From NCBI RefSeq assembly GCF_020080835.1, contig NC_058159.1:28743525-28807524 (forward strand): a stretch of 64,000 nucleotides of DNA, written 5' to 3'. Of the stretch, positions 24,988 through 35,816 are shown in pieces (the stretch's first letter is position 1; the number at the start of each line of letters is the position of its first letter). The notes below the pieces were generated by a model that saw only the letters and a program-made list of their open reading frames with translations, was not told where the DNA came from and did no database searches. Source of the stretch: Cotesia glomerata (lineage: Eukaryota > Arthropoda > Insecta > Hymenoptera > Braconidae). A program made the translations under genes and the position numbers.

Positions 24988-26007
24988 TAAAAATGCTTGT
25001 GGGTACTCAAATGAAAGCTCTTGATGAGTGTAACATTAAAGATATAAGCTCATTCCGATGTTTCATTCATCGAGACCTTTCATTTGAGTACCCGCATCAA
25101 TTTTTCATATACTTATATATGTTATATATATGTATATATGAAAAATATATAAAAATGCATGTGGGTACTCAAATGAAAGCTCTTGATGAGTATAACATCA
25201 GGATGAGCTTATCTCTTTAAAAATGTCAATCGTTAAGAAAGTACAGTGCAATTTAACATAATTAAGATACGACCTTGTATCGTCTGAAATATTAACATTT
25301 TTAAAGAAATAAGCTCACTTTAACATTACACTCATGGAAACCTTTCATTTGAGTACCCACATCAATATTTCATATATATCTTATATATTTATATATATGT
25401 ATATATGAAAAATATATCAAAATGCATGTGGGTAGTCAAATAAAAGCTTTTGATGAGTGTAACATCAGGATGAGCTTATATCTTTAAAAACGTCAATAGT
25501 TAAAAAAGTACAGTGCAATTTAACAAAATTCATTATTTAATAAAGCAAAATTTTATCTATTTATAAATAACAAGTCACGGCAGTCAAATAGTGACTGCAA
25601 GGTTGCTAGTTATTAATAATTAATAAATTTTTTTTTAGAGTAAATTTGAATCATTTTGTCAATACGCAAAATCTTTCAATTCCGACACTTTCGACTATGA
25701 AGCACTCAAAGGAACTGATTTTGTTTTTATGAGATGGAAGGAACACTTTTTAGTTCCGGATCATACAATAAAAGATATAAACGGTGCATCGTTCGCTGGA
25801 TTTTATTATATTTGTTTTGAAAAGTCTGCTGCCTCTATTGAGGGTTATTATTATCATCGAAGTTCCGAATGGTATGTCTTAAACAATTTCAATTACTTTT
25901 ATAAAAAAGAAGAAAAGAATTCTCATAAATAATTTTTTTTCAGGTATCAATCTCTAAATTTGAGACACGTTCCAGAACACAGTATACAAATCTACGAATT
26001 CAGGTGA
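23715..26007 (+). CDS. GID4: GID4, substrate receptor of the CTLH/GID ubiquitin ligase
   Basis: Exons 23715-23861, 23934-24101, 25639-25871 and 25944-26007 join to 203 residues. GID4 is the beta-barrel receptor that presents substrates with N-terminal proline-type degrons to the CTLH E3 ligase. The protein is almost colinear with human GID4: [109 protein letters not shown] and the C-terminus IYEFR. It is shorter at the N-terminus (the low-complexity leader is reduced) and the barrel appears complete. Introns 1 and 3 are each 72 bp; intron 2 is 1537 bp, of which all but about 66 bp is a Helitron-like element. The palindromic transposon starts 143 bp after the stop, probably in the 3' UTR. Confidence 0.96.
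24139..25609 (+). mobile_element. Helitron-like palindromic-unit element, copy 3 (GID4 intron 2)
   Basis: 5' truncated; it begins ATGATAAGTATTTAGGCTGC and ends with the intact family 3' terminus: hairpin GCAGTCAAATAGTGACTGC, then AAGGTTG and CTAG followed by T. A hairpin a few bases before CTRR with insertion at A/T is the Helitron signature. It contains about five palindromic units of variable length with TA cores. No protein is encoded. The element ends 29 bp before exon 25639 of GID4. Confidence 0.78.
24380..24424. repeat. (TA)n microsatellite core
   Basis: TA-rich loop of the first palindromic unit of the GID4-intron element. A similar shorter run is at 24942-24980. Confidence 0.85.
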
Positions 26008-26808
26008 AATAGATGCATGTGACACTGCAACGACAACAAAAATTTGAGTTTTTGTCTTCTTTTTTTTAAGCAAACAGATCTCATTATTTTTTTCATAACA
26101 TTTACATAAAGATTCGAAAGCAAAATTATTAAGTATAACTTGATTGAAAACACCGGCACACAAAAAAAAAAAAGTTGTCTGTACTTGGGACGCGCCACAT
26201 ATATTCCCATGTAATTTGACCCGCTGAACCCGAATTTGAGGTCCGTTTGGCCCCTACACCCTAGGATTTTGAGAAAACTGTAAAAAACCGAAAAAAAACG
26301 GGAAAATTGGGGGTTTTGGTGATTGAAAAATTTTTTTAGATTCTAACTATGCATGATATTCACGTATTTCGATCTGCTTTATACTTATATGAAGTGTACT
26401 CAAATCAGCAGACATTAAAAGTCTAAGTAAATCCCGAAAACCCATGAAAATTGCGAAAAAAACAAAAATTCCCAATATTGTGATAAAAAATGTATTGAGC
26501 TAAATATATGATGATTTTCATGTAGGTTTATCGACGACATATAAATCTCCAACTTTTATAACTCAGACGTCTCGAAAACATCAAACAAATGTGCAAAAAC
26601 CCCGAAAATTGGAAAAATCAAATGTAATATAATAAAAATCCAGTTATTATTCAACATAAATAAAAAAATCATATCATTCGATCTGTGGTGCATAAAAAAA
26701 AGTATTTCGTCTTAAGACTTAAAAAATTAATTTATTCGGAAAATATCATCAAAACCCTTTGGATTTGAATTTTAATTCGTTCTCCGCTTATATCTCACCC
26801 TTTTATCT

Positions 26809-27790
26809 TCAAACGTCCTGCATAAAGGGTTTCTCTTTCGTTTCCTCTCTTCTTCGGGTAAATCTCTCTTCAGAGTCCAACAATGATCTACCATCATATT
26901 GACATCCACTCATGTTTTGATGGAATGTTTCTTCTCTTTCTTCACTGAAATTACCAAGATTTTCAGGAAAGTGTGAAAGATGAGATTGTAAATAGTGCAA
27001 TTTTGTATTCACATTCCCTAAAAATTTCGAGATACTTCCTTAAAACTTCCCCAAGCTGCTCTCTCAATCTTGTGCATCTCATACTCAAGATTAGCATCCT
27101 GGAATTGAGTCCGAATTTGGGGTACATAAAAAATTCCTTCTTTCAATTTATTGTCACTTATAGCTGGAAATTTTTCGTCCAAGTACTTAACACAGTTGCC
27201 ATTTTATCGAGAGCTTTGACAAAATGCTTCATAAGGTCAAGCTTGATATAAAGTGGTGGCAGCAAGTACTTGTAAGGATTAATGAGAGATTCTCGCATAA
27301 CGTTGTGAGAACCATGATTCAAATTCTTTCTTGTTGGCCGTTCTTTTCTACTGTAGGGAATTTTCCGATCGTGACTATCCTACAAACATACAAGAAGGGA
27401 TATATTGTGAACCAGATTGTTGGCTTAACTAGTGTAGCAATTTTCAGATCACCACAAACTTTTCAATGATTTTTGGTCAAATGAGCTACTGGAGTCGGTG
27501 CTTTGAGACTTCGCTTAGACAAAGCAATGAAAAACTTTCACTCCTCGTCCTGAAAGTGTTCGGCTTTAACTCATCAATCAAACTTCTTACATCTGAACAG
27601 TCCACTAATGAATTTTCGCCGTTTTAAAAATGTTATCAGATTTTTTTCCCTATCACGATAAAAATAAGCTGTTGTATTTTTAGTTAATAAATTTTTTTCT
27701 TTAAGCTGATGTTTCAGGGTTTTCACTTCTAGGAACTTTTTGGGCTCAGAATCGATTTCTTGCTTAAATGCTTGTGCCTGTAACCAGGGC
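26809..27790 (-). pseudogene. Outer-left transposase-like gene remnant
   Basis: Minus-strand remnant covering the C-terminal and middle parts of the transposase-like protein. It has lost internal segments and the best-conserved DHCWTLKR region is only partly intact; many frameshifts. The 26149-26800 stretch beyond it is the element's non-coding 3' terminal region. It mirrors the outer-right copy at 31770-32755. Confidence 0.7.
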
Positions 27791-27798
27791 ACCTCCAC

Positions 27799-29740
27799 GT
27801 GGTGACGGCGGGCAACAGGACCGTCTGGCATAGTCCCTGGGTTAACGGCTTGAATGCCGTCATGGCAGGCACAAGTAATAAGTGTTTTACGATGCAGGGA
27901 CCCGGAATCCCAGTATCGGCGTCTGGTCAGAGTGAGAAAGCAGGCTCGCAGGCGTCGTCATCAAGTGACTGCAGCTCTTCATTAGTGGGTGACTTGGCTT
28001 CTGAAGCGTTTAATATGACAAGAAGTGTCTCTCACATATGTAACAAAAACTCCAATTGCTTCTGTTACATATGTGGAGAATTTGAAGTAACGAAAAGTCG
28101 TAGATCTTTTTCAAACAAATTGAAAGATGTCTACGAAACCTGCTTCGGTATCCAGATTACGAACTGGGAAGCAACTTGGGTACCACATTCACTTTGCAAT
28201 CGGTGTCACACGATGCTTACTCGTTGGGAGCAGACGAAAAGTAAACAGTGCTTGAAATTTTCAAAACCTGTGATTTGGTCTGCACCAACGAGTCAAAAAC
28301 TGCTATTTTTGCACGACGGAAGTTTCAGGTTTTTCTTCGACAACCAAACATAAAATTCAATATGCCAACGTAACATCAGTTGTGCCAGCAGGAAAAGTTT
28401 TGAATGTCGAAGAACCTGCAGCTCCTGAACCAGTGAATGAACATGAAGAGATGGAAGTTGAAGATAACTTTGAAGAAATCGATCCTGAACCCGAAGAGAT
28501 CCATTCTGAGGATGAAGAATACATCCCGAGTGGTGTTCCTAGAAGTAAAGACCCTGAAGTCTTCGATCAACTTGAATTGAATGACCTTGTACGAGACTTA
28601 GGACTATCTAAGGTAAAAAGCTGAACATTTAGCCTCAGCTTTAAGGAAAAAAATTTATTAGCTAAAAATACAACAGCTTATTTTTATCGTGATAGGGAAA
28701 AAGAGTTCGGAAGTATTTTACAAAAGACAGCGAAAATTCATTTGTGTACTGTTCAGATGTAAAAGGACTGATCGATGAGTTGAAGCCAAACACTTACAAA
28801 GACGACGAATGGGGGCTTTTATTGACTCCTCTAGGCGAAGTCTTAAAGCTGTGCTTCTTCATAATGGAAACTTATTGGCACCGATTCCAGTAGCTCATTC
28901 GACTAAACTAAAGGAGACTTATGACAATTTACAGGTTGTATTAGATAAAATAAACTATTCAGAACATCAATGGAAGGTTTGTGGTGATCTGAAAATTGCA
29001 ACAATATTGCTAGGCCAACAATCAGGGTTCACAAAGTACCCCTGCTTCTTATGTTTGTGGGATAGCCGAGACCGAAAGAATCATTACATTCAAAAAAGAA
29101 TGGCCAACAGGAGCAAAGTTAAATCCTGGCCCTCACAATGCGACGCGACAATCTCTAATTGATCCTCCCAACCACTCGCTGCCCCCCACTTCATATCAAG
29201 CTTGGCCTTATGAAGCAATTTGTCAAAAGCTCTGGATAAAGATGGAAACTGTTGTAAGTACTTGGTCGCAAAAGTTCCTGCTACAAGTGACGCTAAAATA
29301 AAAGAAGGAATTTTGATGGACCCCAAATTCGGACTCTATTCCAGGATGCTAATCTTGAATATGAGATGAACGAGATTGAGAGAGCAGCTTGGGGAAGTTT
29401 TAAGGAAGTATCACAGCAATTTTTAGGGAATACGAAAAGTGATAACTACGCAACTTTAGTTGACGAGTTGTTATACAACTATAATACTTTAGGTTGCTTA
29501 ATGAATACAAAATTGCACTATTTACATTCTCATCTTTCACACTTTCCTGAAAATCTTGGTGATTTTAGTGAAGAGCAAGGTGAGAGATTCCATCAAGACA
29601 TTAGTGTGATGGAAAACGATATCAAGGAACGTGGGATGTAAATGATGGCAGATCATTGTTGGACTCTGAAGAGAGATTTACCCAGAAGAGAGGAAACGAA
29701 AGAGAAAACCCTTTATGCAGGACGTTTGAAGATAAAAGGG
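27799..29740 (+). pseudogene. Inner-left transposase-like gene (frameshifted)
   Basis: Plus-strand copy broken into open segments 27799-28353, 28382-28624, 28809-29162 and 29366-29641. Order of features: a Ser-rich leader; a zinc-binding-like N-terminal module (CYICGEF ... HSLCNRCHTML); a Glu/Asp-rich linker (DPEPEEIHSEDEEYIPSG); an IDSSRRSLKAVLLHNGN block; VCGDLKIATILLGQQSGFTK followed by CFLCLWDSRDRKNHY; LGLMKQFVKAL-type helix; and ERFHQDI near the C-terminus. I infer an RNase-H-fold transposase from the strand-Asp, GDLK-Asp and late Glu layout. Unlike the right-hand copy it has a shifted end after HQDISVME. Confidence 0.7.
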
Positions 29741-31758
29741 TGAGATATAAGCGGAGAACGATTAAAATTCAAATCCAAAGGGTTTTGATGAATATTTTCC
29801 GAAAAATTAATTTTTATCTTCAAACGAAATACTTTATGCATTGAATGATATTCTTTCGTTTCCTCTCTTCTTCGGGTAAATCTCTTCAGAGTCCAACAAT
29901 GATCTGCCATCATATTTACATCCCACGTTCCTTGATATCGTTTTTCCATCACACTAATGTCTTGATGGAATCTCTCACCTTGCTCTTCACTAAAATCACC
30001 AAGATTTTCAGGAAAGTGTGAAAGATGAGAATGTAAATAGTGCAATTTTGTATTCATTAAGCAACCTAAAGTATTATAGTTGTATAACAACTCGTCAACT
30101 AAAGTTGCGTAGTTATCACTTTTCGTATTCCCTAAAAATTGCTGTGATACTTCCTTAAAACTTCCCCAAGCTGCTCTCTCAATCTCGTTCATCTCATATT
30201 CAAGATTAGCATCCTGGAATAGAGTCCGAATTTGGGGTCCATCAAAAATTCCTTCTTTTAATTTAGCGTCACTTATAGCTGGAAATTTTTCGCCCAAGTA
30301 CTTAAAACAGTTTCCATCTTTATCCAGAGCTTTGACAAATTGCTTCATAAGGCCAAGCTTGATATGAAGTGGGGGCAGCAAGTACTTGGAAGGATCAATT
30401 AGAGATTGTCGCGTAACATTGTGAGAACCAGGATTCAAATTTGTTCTTGTTGGCCATACTTTTGTACTGTAATGATTCTTTCGGTCTCGGCTATCCCACA
30501 AACATAAGAAGCAGGGGTACTTTGTGAACCCTGATTGTTGGCCTAGCAATATTGTTGCAATTTTCAGATCACCACAAACCTTCCATTGATGTTCTGAATA
30601 GTTTATTTTTATCTAATACAACCTGTAAATTGTCATAAGTCTCCTTTAGTTTAGTCGAATGAGCTACTGGAATCGGTGCCAATAAGTTTCCATTATGAAG
30701 AAGCACAGCTTTAAGACTTCGCCTAGAGGAGTCAATAAAAAGCCTCCATTCTTCGTCTTTGTAAGTGTTTGGCTTCAACTCATCGATCAGTCCTTTTACA
30801 TCTGAACAGTACACAAATGAATTTTCGCTGTCTTTTGTAAAATACTTCCGGAACTCTTTTCCCTATCACGATAAAAATAAGCTGTTGTATTTTTAGCTAA
30901 TAAATTTTTTCCTTAAAGCTGAGGCTAAATGTTCAGCTTTTACCTTAGATAGTCCTAAGTCTCGTACAAGGTCATTCAATTCAAGTTGATCGAAGACTTC
31001 AGGGTCTTTACTTCTAGGAACACCACTCGGGATGTATTCTTCATCCTCAGAATGGATCTCTTCGGGTTCAGGATCGATTTCTTCAAAGTTATCTTCAACT
31101 TCCATCTCTTCATGTTCATTCACTGGTTCAGGAGCTGCAGGTTCTTCGACATTCAAAAAGTTTTCTGCTAGCACAACTGATGTTACGTTGGCATATTGAA
31201 TTTTATGTTTGGTGGTCGAAGAAAAACCTGAAACTTCCGTCGTGCAAAAATAGCAGTTTTTTGACTCGTTGGTGCAGACCAAATCACAGGTTTTGAAAAT
31301 TTCAAGCACTGTTTACTTTTCGTCTGCTCCCAACGAGTAAGCATCGTGTGACACCGATTGCAAAGTGAATGTGGTACCCAAGTTGCTTCCCAGTTCGTAA
31401 TCTGGATACCGAAGCAGGTTTCGTAGACATTTTTCAATTTGTTTGAAAAAGATCTACGACTTTTCGTTACTTCAAATTCTCCACATATGTAACAGAAGCA
31501 ATTGGAGTTTTTGTTACATATGTGAGAGACACTTCTTGTCATATTAAACGCTTCAGAAGCCAAGTCACCCACTAATGAAGAGCTGCAGTCACTTGATGAC
31601 GACGCCTGCGAGCCTGCTTTCTCACTCTGACCAGACGCCGATACTGGGATTCCGGGTCCCTGCATCGTAAAACACTTATTACTTGTGCCTGCCATGACGG
31701 CATTCAAGCCGTTAACCCAGGGACTATGCCAGACGGTCCTGTTGCCCGCCGTCACCAC
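29713..31758 (-). pseudogene. Inner-right transposase-like gene (best preserved copy, frameshifted)
   Basis: Minus-strand copy in open segments 31758-31183, 31309-30893, 30814-30569 and 30549-29713. The last segment (278 residues) is the longest uninterrupted piece in the element and contains GQQSGFTKYPCFLCLWDSRD, LPPLHIKLGLMKQFVKALD, EGIFDGPQIRTLFQD, the HLSHFPENLGDFSEEQGERF run, FHQDISVMEKRYQGTWDVN and MADHCWTLKR. From memory, unannotated proteins with FHQDI..ME.RYQG.W motifs are repeated many times in arthropod and cnidarian genomes, which fits a transposon protein. Superfamily not recognised. Frameshifts make it unlikely to be functional as it stands. Confidence 0.72.
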
Positions 31759-31769
31759 GTGGAGGTGCC

Positions 31770-32755
31770 CTGGTTACAGGCACAAGCATTTAAGCAAGAA
31801 ATCGATTCTGAGCCCAAAAAGTTCCTAGAAGTGAAAACCCTGAAACATCAGCTTAAAGAAAAAAAATTTATTAATTAAAGATACAACAGCTTATTTTTAT
31901 AGCGTTAGGGAAATTGAACTAAGATAACATTTTTAAAACGGCGAAAATTCATTAGTGGACTGTTCAGATGTAAGAAGTTTGATTGATGAGTTAAAGCCGA
32001 ACACTTTCAGGACGAGGAGTGAAAGTTTTTCATTGCTTTGTCTAAGCGAAGTCTAAAAGCACCGACTCCAGTAGCTCATTTGACCAAAAATCATTGAAAA
32101 GTTTGTGGTGATCTGAAAATTGCTACACTAGTTAAGCCAACAATCTGGTTCACAATATATCCCTTCTTGTATGTTTGTAGGATAGTCACGATCGGAAAAT
32201 TCCCTACAGTAGAAAAGAACGGCCAACAAGAAAGAATTTGAATCATGGTTCTCACAACGTTATGCGAGAATCTCTCATTAATCCTTACAAGTACTTGCTG
32301 CCACCACTTTATATCAAGCTTGACCTTATGAAGCATTTTGTCAAAGCTCTCGATAAAAATGGCAACTGTGTTAAGTACTTGGACGAAAAATTTCCAGCTA
32401 TAAGTGACAATAAATTGAAAGAAGGAATTTTTATGTACCCCCAAATTCGGACTCAATTCCAGGATGCTAATCTTGAGTATGAGATGCACAAGATTGAGAG
32501 AGCAGCTTGGGGAAGTTTTAAGGAAGTATCTCGAAATTTTTTAGGGAATGTGAATACAAAATTGCACTATTTACAATCTCATCTTTTCACACTTTCCTGA
32601 AAATCTTGGTAATTTCAGTGAAGAAAGAGAAGAAACATTCCATCAAAACATGAGTGGATGTCAATATGATGGTAGATCATTGTTGGACTCTGAAGAGAGA
32701 TTTACCCGAAGAAGAGAGGAAACGAAAGAGAAACCCTTTATGCAGGACGTTTGAA
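31770..32755 (+). pseudogene. Outer-right transposase-like gene remnant
   Basis: Plus-strand mirror of the outer-left copy. The longest open piece is 32238-32600, with LLPPLYIKLDLMKHFVKALDK, KEGIFMYPQIRTQFQDANL and AAWGSFKEVSRNFLG. Compared with the inner copies it lacks a segment between the GN(V/T) junction and NTKLHYLQSHL, so it is a deletion derivative. It is followed by the non-coding terminal region to 33407. Confidence 0.7.
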
Positions 32756-33407
32756 GATAAAAGGGTGAGATATAAGCGGAGAACGAATTAAAATTCAAAT
32801 CCAAAGGGTTTTGATGATATTTTCCGAAAAATTAATTTTTAAGTCTTAAGACGAAATACTTTTTTATGCACCACAGATCGAATGATATGATTTTTTTTTA
32901 TTTATTTTGAATAATAACTCGATTTTTATTATATTACATTTGATTTTTTCCAATTTTCGGGGTTTTTGCACATTTGTTTGATGTTTTCGAGACGTCTGAG
33001 TTATAAAAGTTGGAGATTTATATGTCGTCGATAAACCTACATGAAAATCATCATATATTTAGCTCAATACATTTTTTATCACAATATTGGGAATTTTTGT
33101 TTTTTTTCGCAATTTTCATGGGTTTTTCGGGATTTACTTAGACTTTTAATGGCTGCTGGTCTGAGTACACTTCAGATAAGTATAAAGCAGATCGAAATAC
33201 ATGAAAATCATGCATAGTTAGAATCTAAAAAATTTTTCAATCACCAAAACCCCAATTTTCCCGTTTTTCGGTTTTTACAGTTTTCTCAAAATCCTAGGGT
33301 GTAGGGGCCAAACGGACCTCAAATTCGGGTTCAGCGGGTCAAATTACATGGGAATATATGTGGCGCGTCCCAAGTACAGACAACTTTTTTTTTTTTGTGT
33401 GCCGGTG

Positions 33408-35492
33408 AAATTAAATAGATTTGAAAACTAAATTATTTATTGTAAATGACTTATTATTTATAATTAATAATTATTTTTTATATTGGTTACTTTTTATATT
33501 GGATAAAGCTAATAATCGTGATATTGATGAATGAGGAATTTAGTGCCTCGACGCGTACGACGCTACTGTAATTAATAATAATATACACAATTATTCGTCG
33601 TAAGACAATTTATTATTTTAATAAATTGATTAAATCTTTATAAATATATTTATTAGTCTTTAATTATTTTTCTAAATTTATTAACTCTCAGTTTATTTTT
33701 TTGAATCGTGCGGATCTGTTTGCTTATTTATTTTTTTGGGTATTTACATATATAGTAAACAATTATTTTATATAGATAAAAACAGCGCAAGAGTACCTTT
33801 ATCACTGAAACCTGGTATTTTGTTATCAACCTAACATTCAAACAAAAAACTTCTACAATACTCTAATTAATTATTAAATAATTTTAATATTATATTTTTG
33901 AGTATATTTTTTTTTTACGATGTTTAAAATTTATAAATTAGTAGGCCAAATTAAAAAAATATTTATATAAATGTATGTATGTACTTGCTCAGAGAATTAT
34001 TTCATGTTAAATTTTAAATTTGATTTACGCTATTAAAATATTGTGTATTAAATTTTTATATATATACATAAATTATTAAGAACTCAAATTAAATAACATT
34101 ATTATTATATGTGTAATGCGCATAATTTTTTTGCAATAATTAACACCACGTAGATGAAAAACTACTGCGAAATACAGCAATTATTGTGATATTCAGATAG
34201 CCCTTATTAAGGGAAGAAATACGTGTAGAAAGATATTTTCATTTTTTTTTTTATTAATTTTTTTATAGTATGAAAATTAATGTTATTTATTGAAACTATC
34301 AGGTTATTTGATATATATTTATACTTTTCCATATTTTACGACAGTATAACTTAAAAAGTAGCGGAGATAGCTGATACACACCGTAGGTTGTCTTCCGACT
34401 TAGCAGTTGGTGTGCACTATGGAAGCCACAATTTTTATCTGAAATTAATGCCACAGGAAAATTACTTTTCTTTATACAATTACGCTGAATATGAACCTCC
34501 ATCATAAGCGATATTTTTATTTAAACTATTTTTTTTTAATAAACAATGTATGAAAAAATGGTAAAAAATCACGACTTAATTTTCCAGCCCTCTAAAAAAT
34601 GAAAATTTTTACTTTTTTTTTGGAATTGAGGTTCATATAGAAGATACACTTATAAAAAAAGTAATTTTTCTGTGCCACTGATTTCAAATAAAAATTGTGG
34701 CTTCCATAATGCACACCAACTGCTAAGTCGGAAGACAACCTACGATGTGTATCAGATGATATCTCCGCTATTTGTTAAGTTATATTATTGTTTAATACAA
34801 AAAAATACTCATAAATATATCTATAAAATAACCTAATAGTTTCAATAAACTATATTAATTTTTATACCTCAAAAAAATTAATGAAAATCAGCATGAAAAC
34901 GGCCTTCTACACGTATTTCTTCCCTTAGAAGTACTTAAAAAAAAAAAATTAAAAAACGATAACATAACACTGGTAGCAAGTTGCTTATCATACAATAGAT
35001 TTAAATATTATGTGATAATATTTTTAATGTACATGACATTATTTCTAGTCTTTAATAATCGTTGTAGAAAAGAAGCAATTGGTTATGACTGGTTATTTTC
35101 AATAAAACTTCTTCCTAATTGAAAATTAAATTTAATATTAAAAATATTAATTCGTGTATCTGATATCAGAGTTGCTGTACAATTACCTACAAAAAAATTT
35201 TAATTACGTTTAATATTAATTATAATTATAATTATTTATAAAAAAAAGTAATATATGTACATATCGCTATAGATATATTTCATATTTTATTGTAAATCAA
35301 TATTAATTGTGCTACTATATATTATTAATTTAACAAAAAAGATATTTATAAAATATTTCAAAATATATATCTTCGTTTTTTATTAAAATATTAAAATATG
35401 GATAAAAGAGAGGAGGACCTATTAAATTTTCGGGTCGGGATTTGAATAAATAAAAATTTAATTTTTTTATTTCTTCAGCTTTAGCTTCAGCT
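33408..35492. other. Region between the palindromic element and the unknown minus-strand gene
   Basis: 33408-34208 is AT-rich and probably contains the displaced remainder of the GID4 3' UTR; 34209-34926 is a fold-back element; 34927-35492 is AT-rich and probably the 3' UTR of the minus-strand gene. No coding exon recognised. Confidence 0.55.
34209..34926. mobile_element. Fold-back MITE, TIR AAGGGAAGAAATACGTG
   Basis: Two inverted arms of roughly 330 bp meet near 34567: AAGGGAAGAAATACGTGTAG against CTACACGTATTTCTTCCCTT, then ACCGTAGGTTGTCTTCCGAC with AGCAGTTGGTGTGCA and their complements. The arms are clearly diverged. No ORF; the translated segment 34299-34505 is a by-product. Confidence 0.8.
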
Positions 35493-35690
35493 TCAGCATT
35501 CTTTATTACTCTTCGGTGAAACCGATTTTCCGTCAATGTGACCAAGAGATAATGACTGCTTTCTATCGTGATTTTTTTTCCAAATTCTCGAGGATTTAAC
35601 CAGCCTTTTACTAGTTGGTCTTGCGCTCGTTTTTCTGACCTTTGGCTTCGTTACGTCTTTTAACATCTTCTCATTGTCAATAACTGTTCC
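35493..35690 (-). CDS. Candidate alternative last exon of the unknown gene
   Basis: Minus-strand open segment of 65 codons after an AG acceptor (AATTCCAG), encoding GTVIDNEKMLKDVTKPKVRK and a basic Ser/Lys-rich tail ending SNKEC. Its composition is much less Ile/Phe/Asn-biased than random AT-rich frames here, which suggests real coding. It would join in frame to the preceding exon if AAA|GTAGCA at 35831 were used as donor, a weak site. It could instead be a chance ORF in the 3' UTR. Confidence 0.35.
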   Translation of the reverse strand, partial: GTVIDNEKMLKDVTKPKVRKTSARPTSKRLVKSSRIWKKNHDRKQSLSLGHIDGKSVSPKSNKEC

Positions 35691-35816
35691 CTGGAATTTA
35701 CTTTCACAATTAGTATAATTACTTACTTATTATTCCTAAAATATTAATTTTTTTTTTTTTTTTATACTGAAAGCAGAAGAAATCTTTTTATTTATTTTTT
35801 AAATAAAGAAGAAATT

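Larger units (their letters stand above)
26151..33407. mobile_element. 7.26 kb palindromic DNA transposon, ends CACCGGCACAC
   Basis: The whole element is a long inverted repeat with its axis near 29779. The left end CACCGGCACACAAAAA matches the right end TTTTTGTGTGCCGGTG, and the arms stay alignable for about 3.6 kb (for example GGACGCGCCACATATATTCC and its complement near 33345-33365). The arms differ by scattered substitutions and small indels, so they are not identical copies. Each arm holds an outer, more damaged gene copy pointing towards the end and an inner, fuller copy pointing towards the axis, giving four copies in the order minus, plus, minus, plus. Flanks GAAAA and AAATT allow a short AAA-type target duplication, not proven. 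It lies in the likely GID4 3' UTR. Confidence 0.85.

Noticed and set aside
26151..33407. Palindrome as a pure assembly artefact
   Set aside because: The arms differ by many small substitutions and indels and have unequal gene damage, which a mirrored misassembly would not produce; raw reads should still be checked.
26151..33407. Endogenous virus or polydnavirus segment
   Set aside because: No capsid, envelope, polymerase or virulence-type genes; a single repeated transposase-like gene between inverted termini fits a DNA transposon better.
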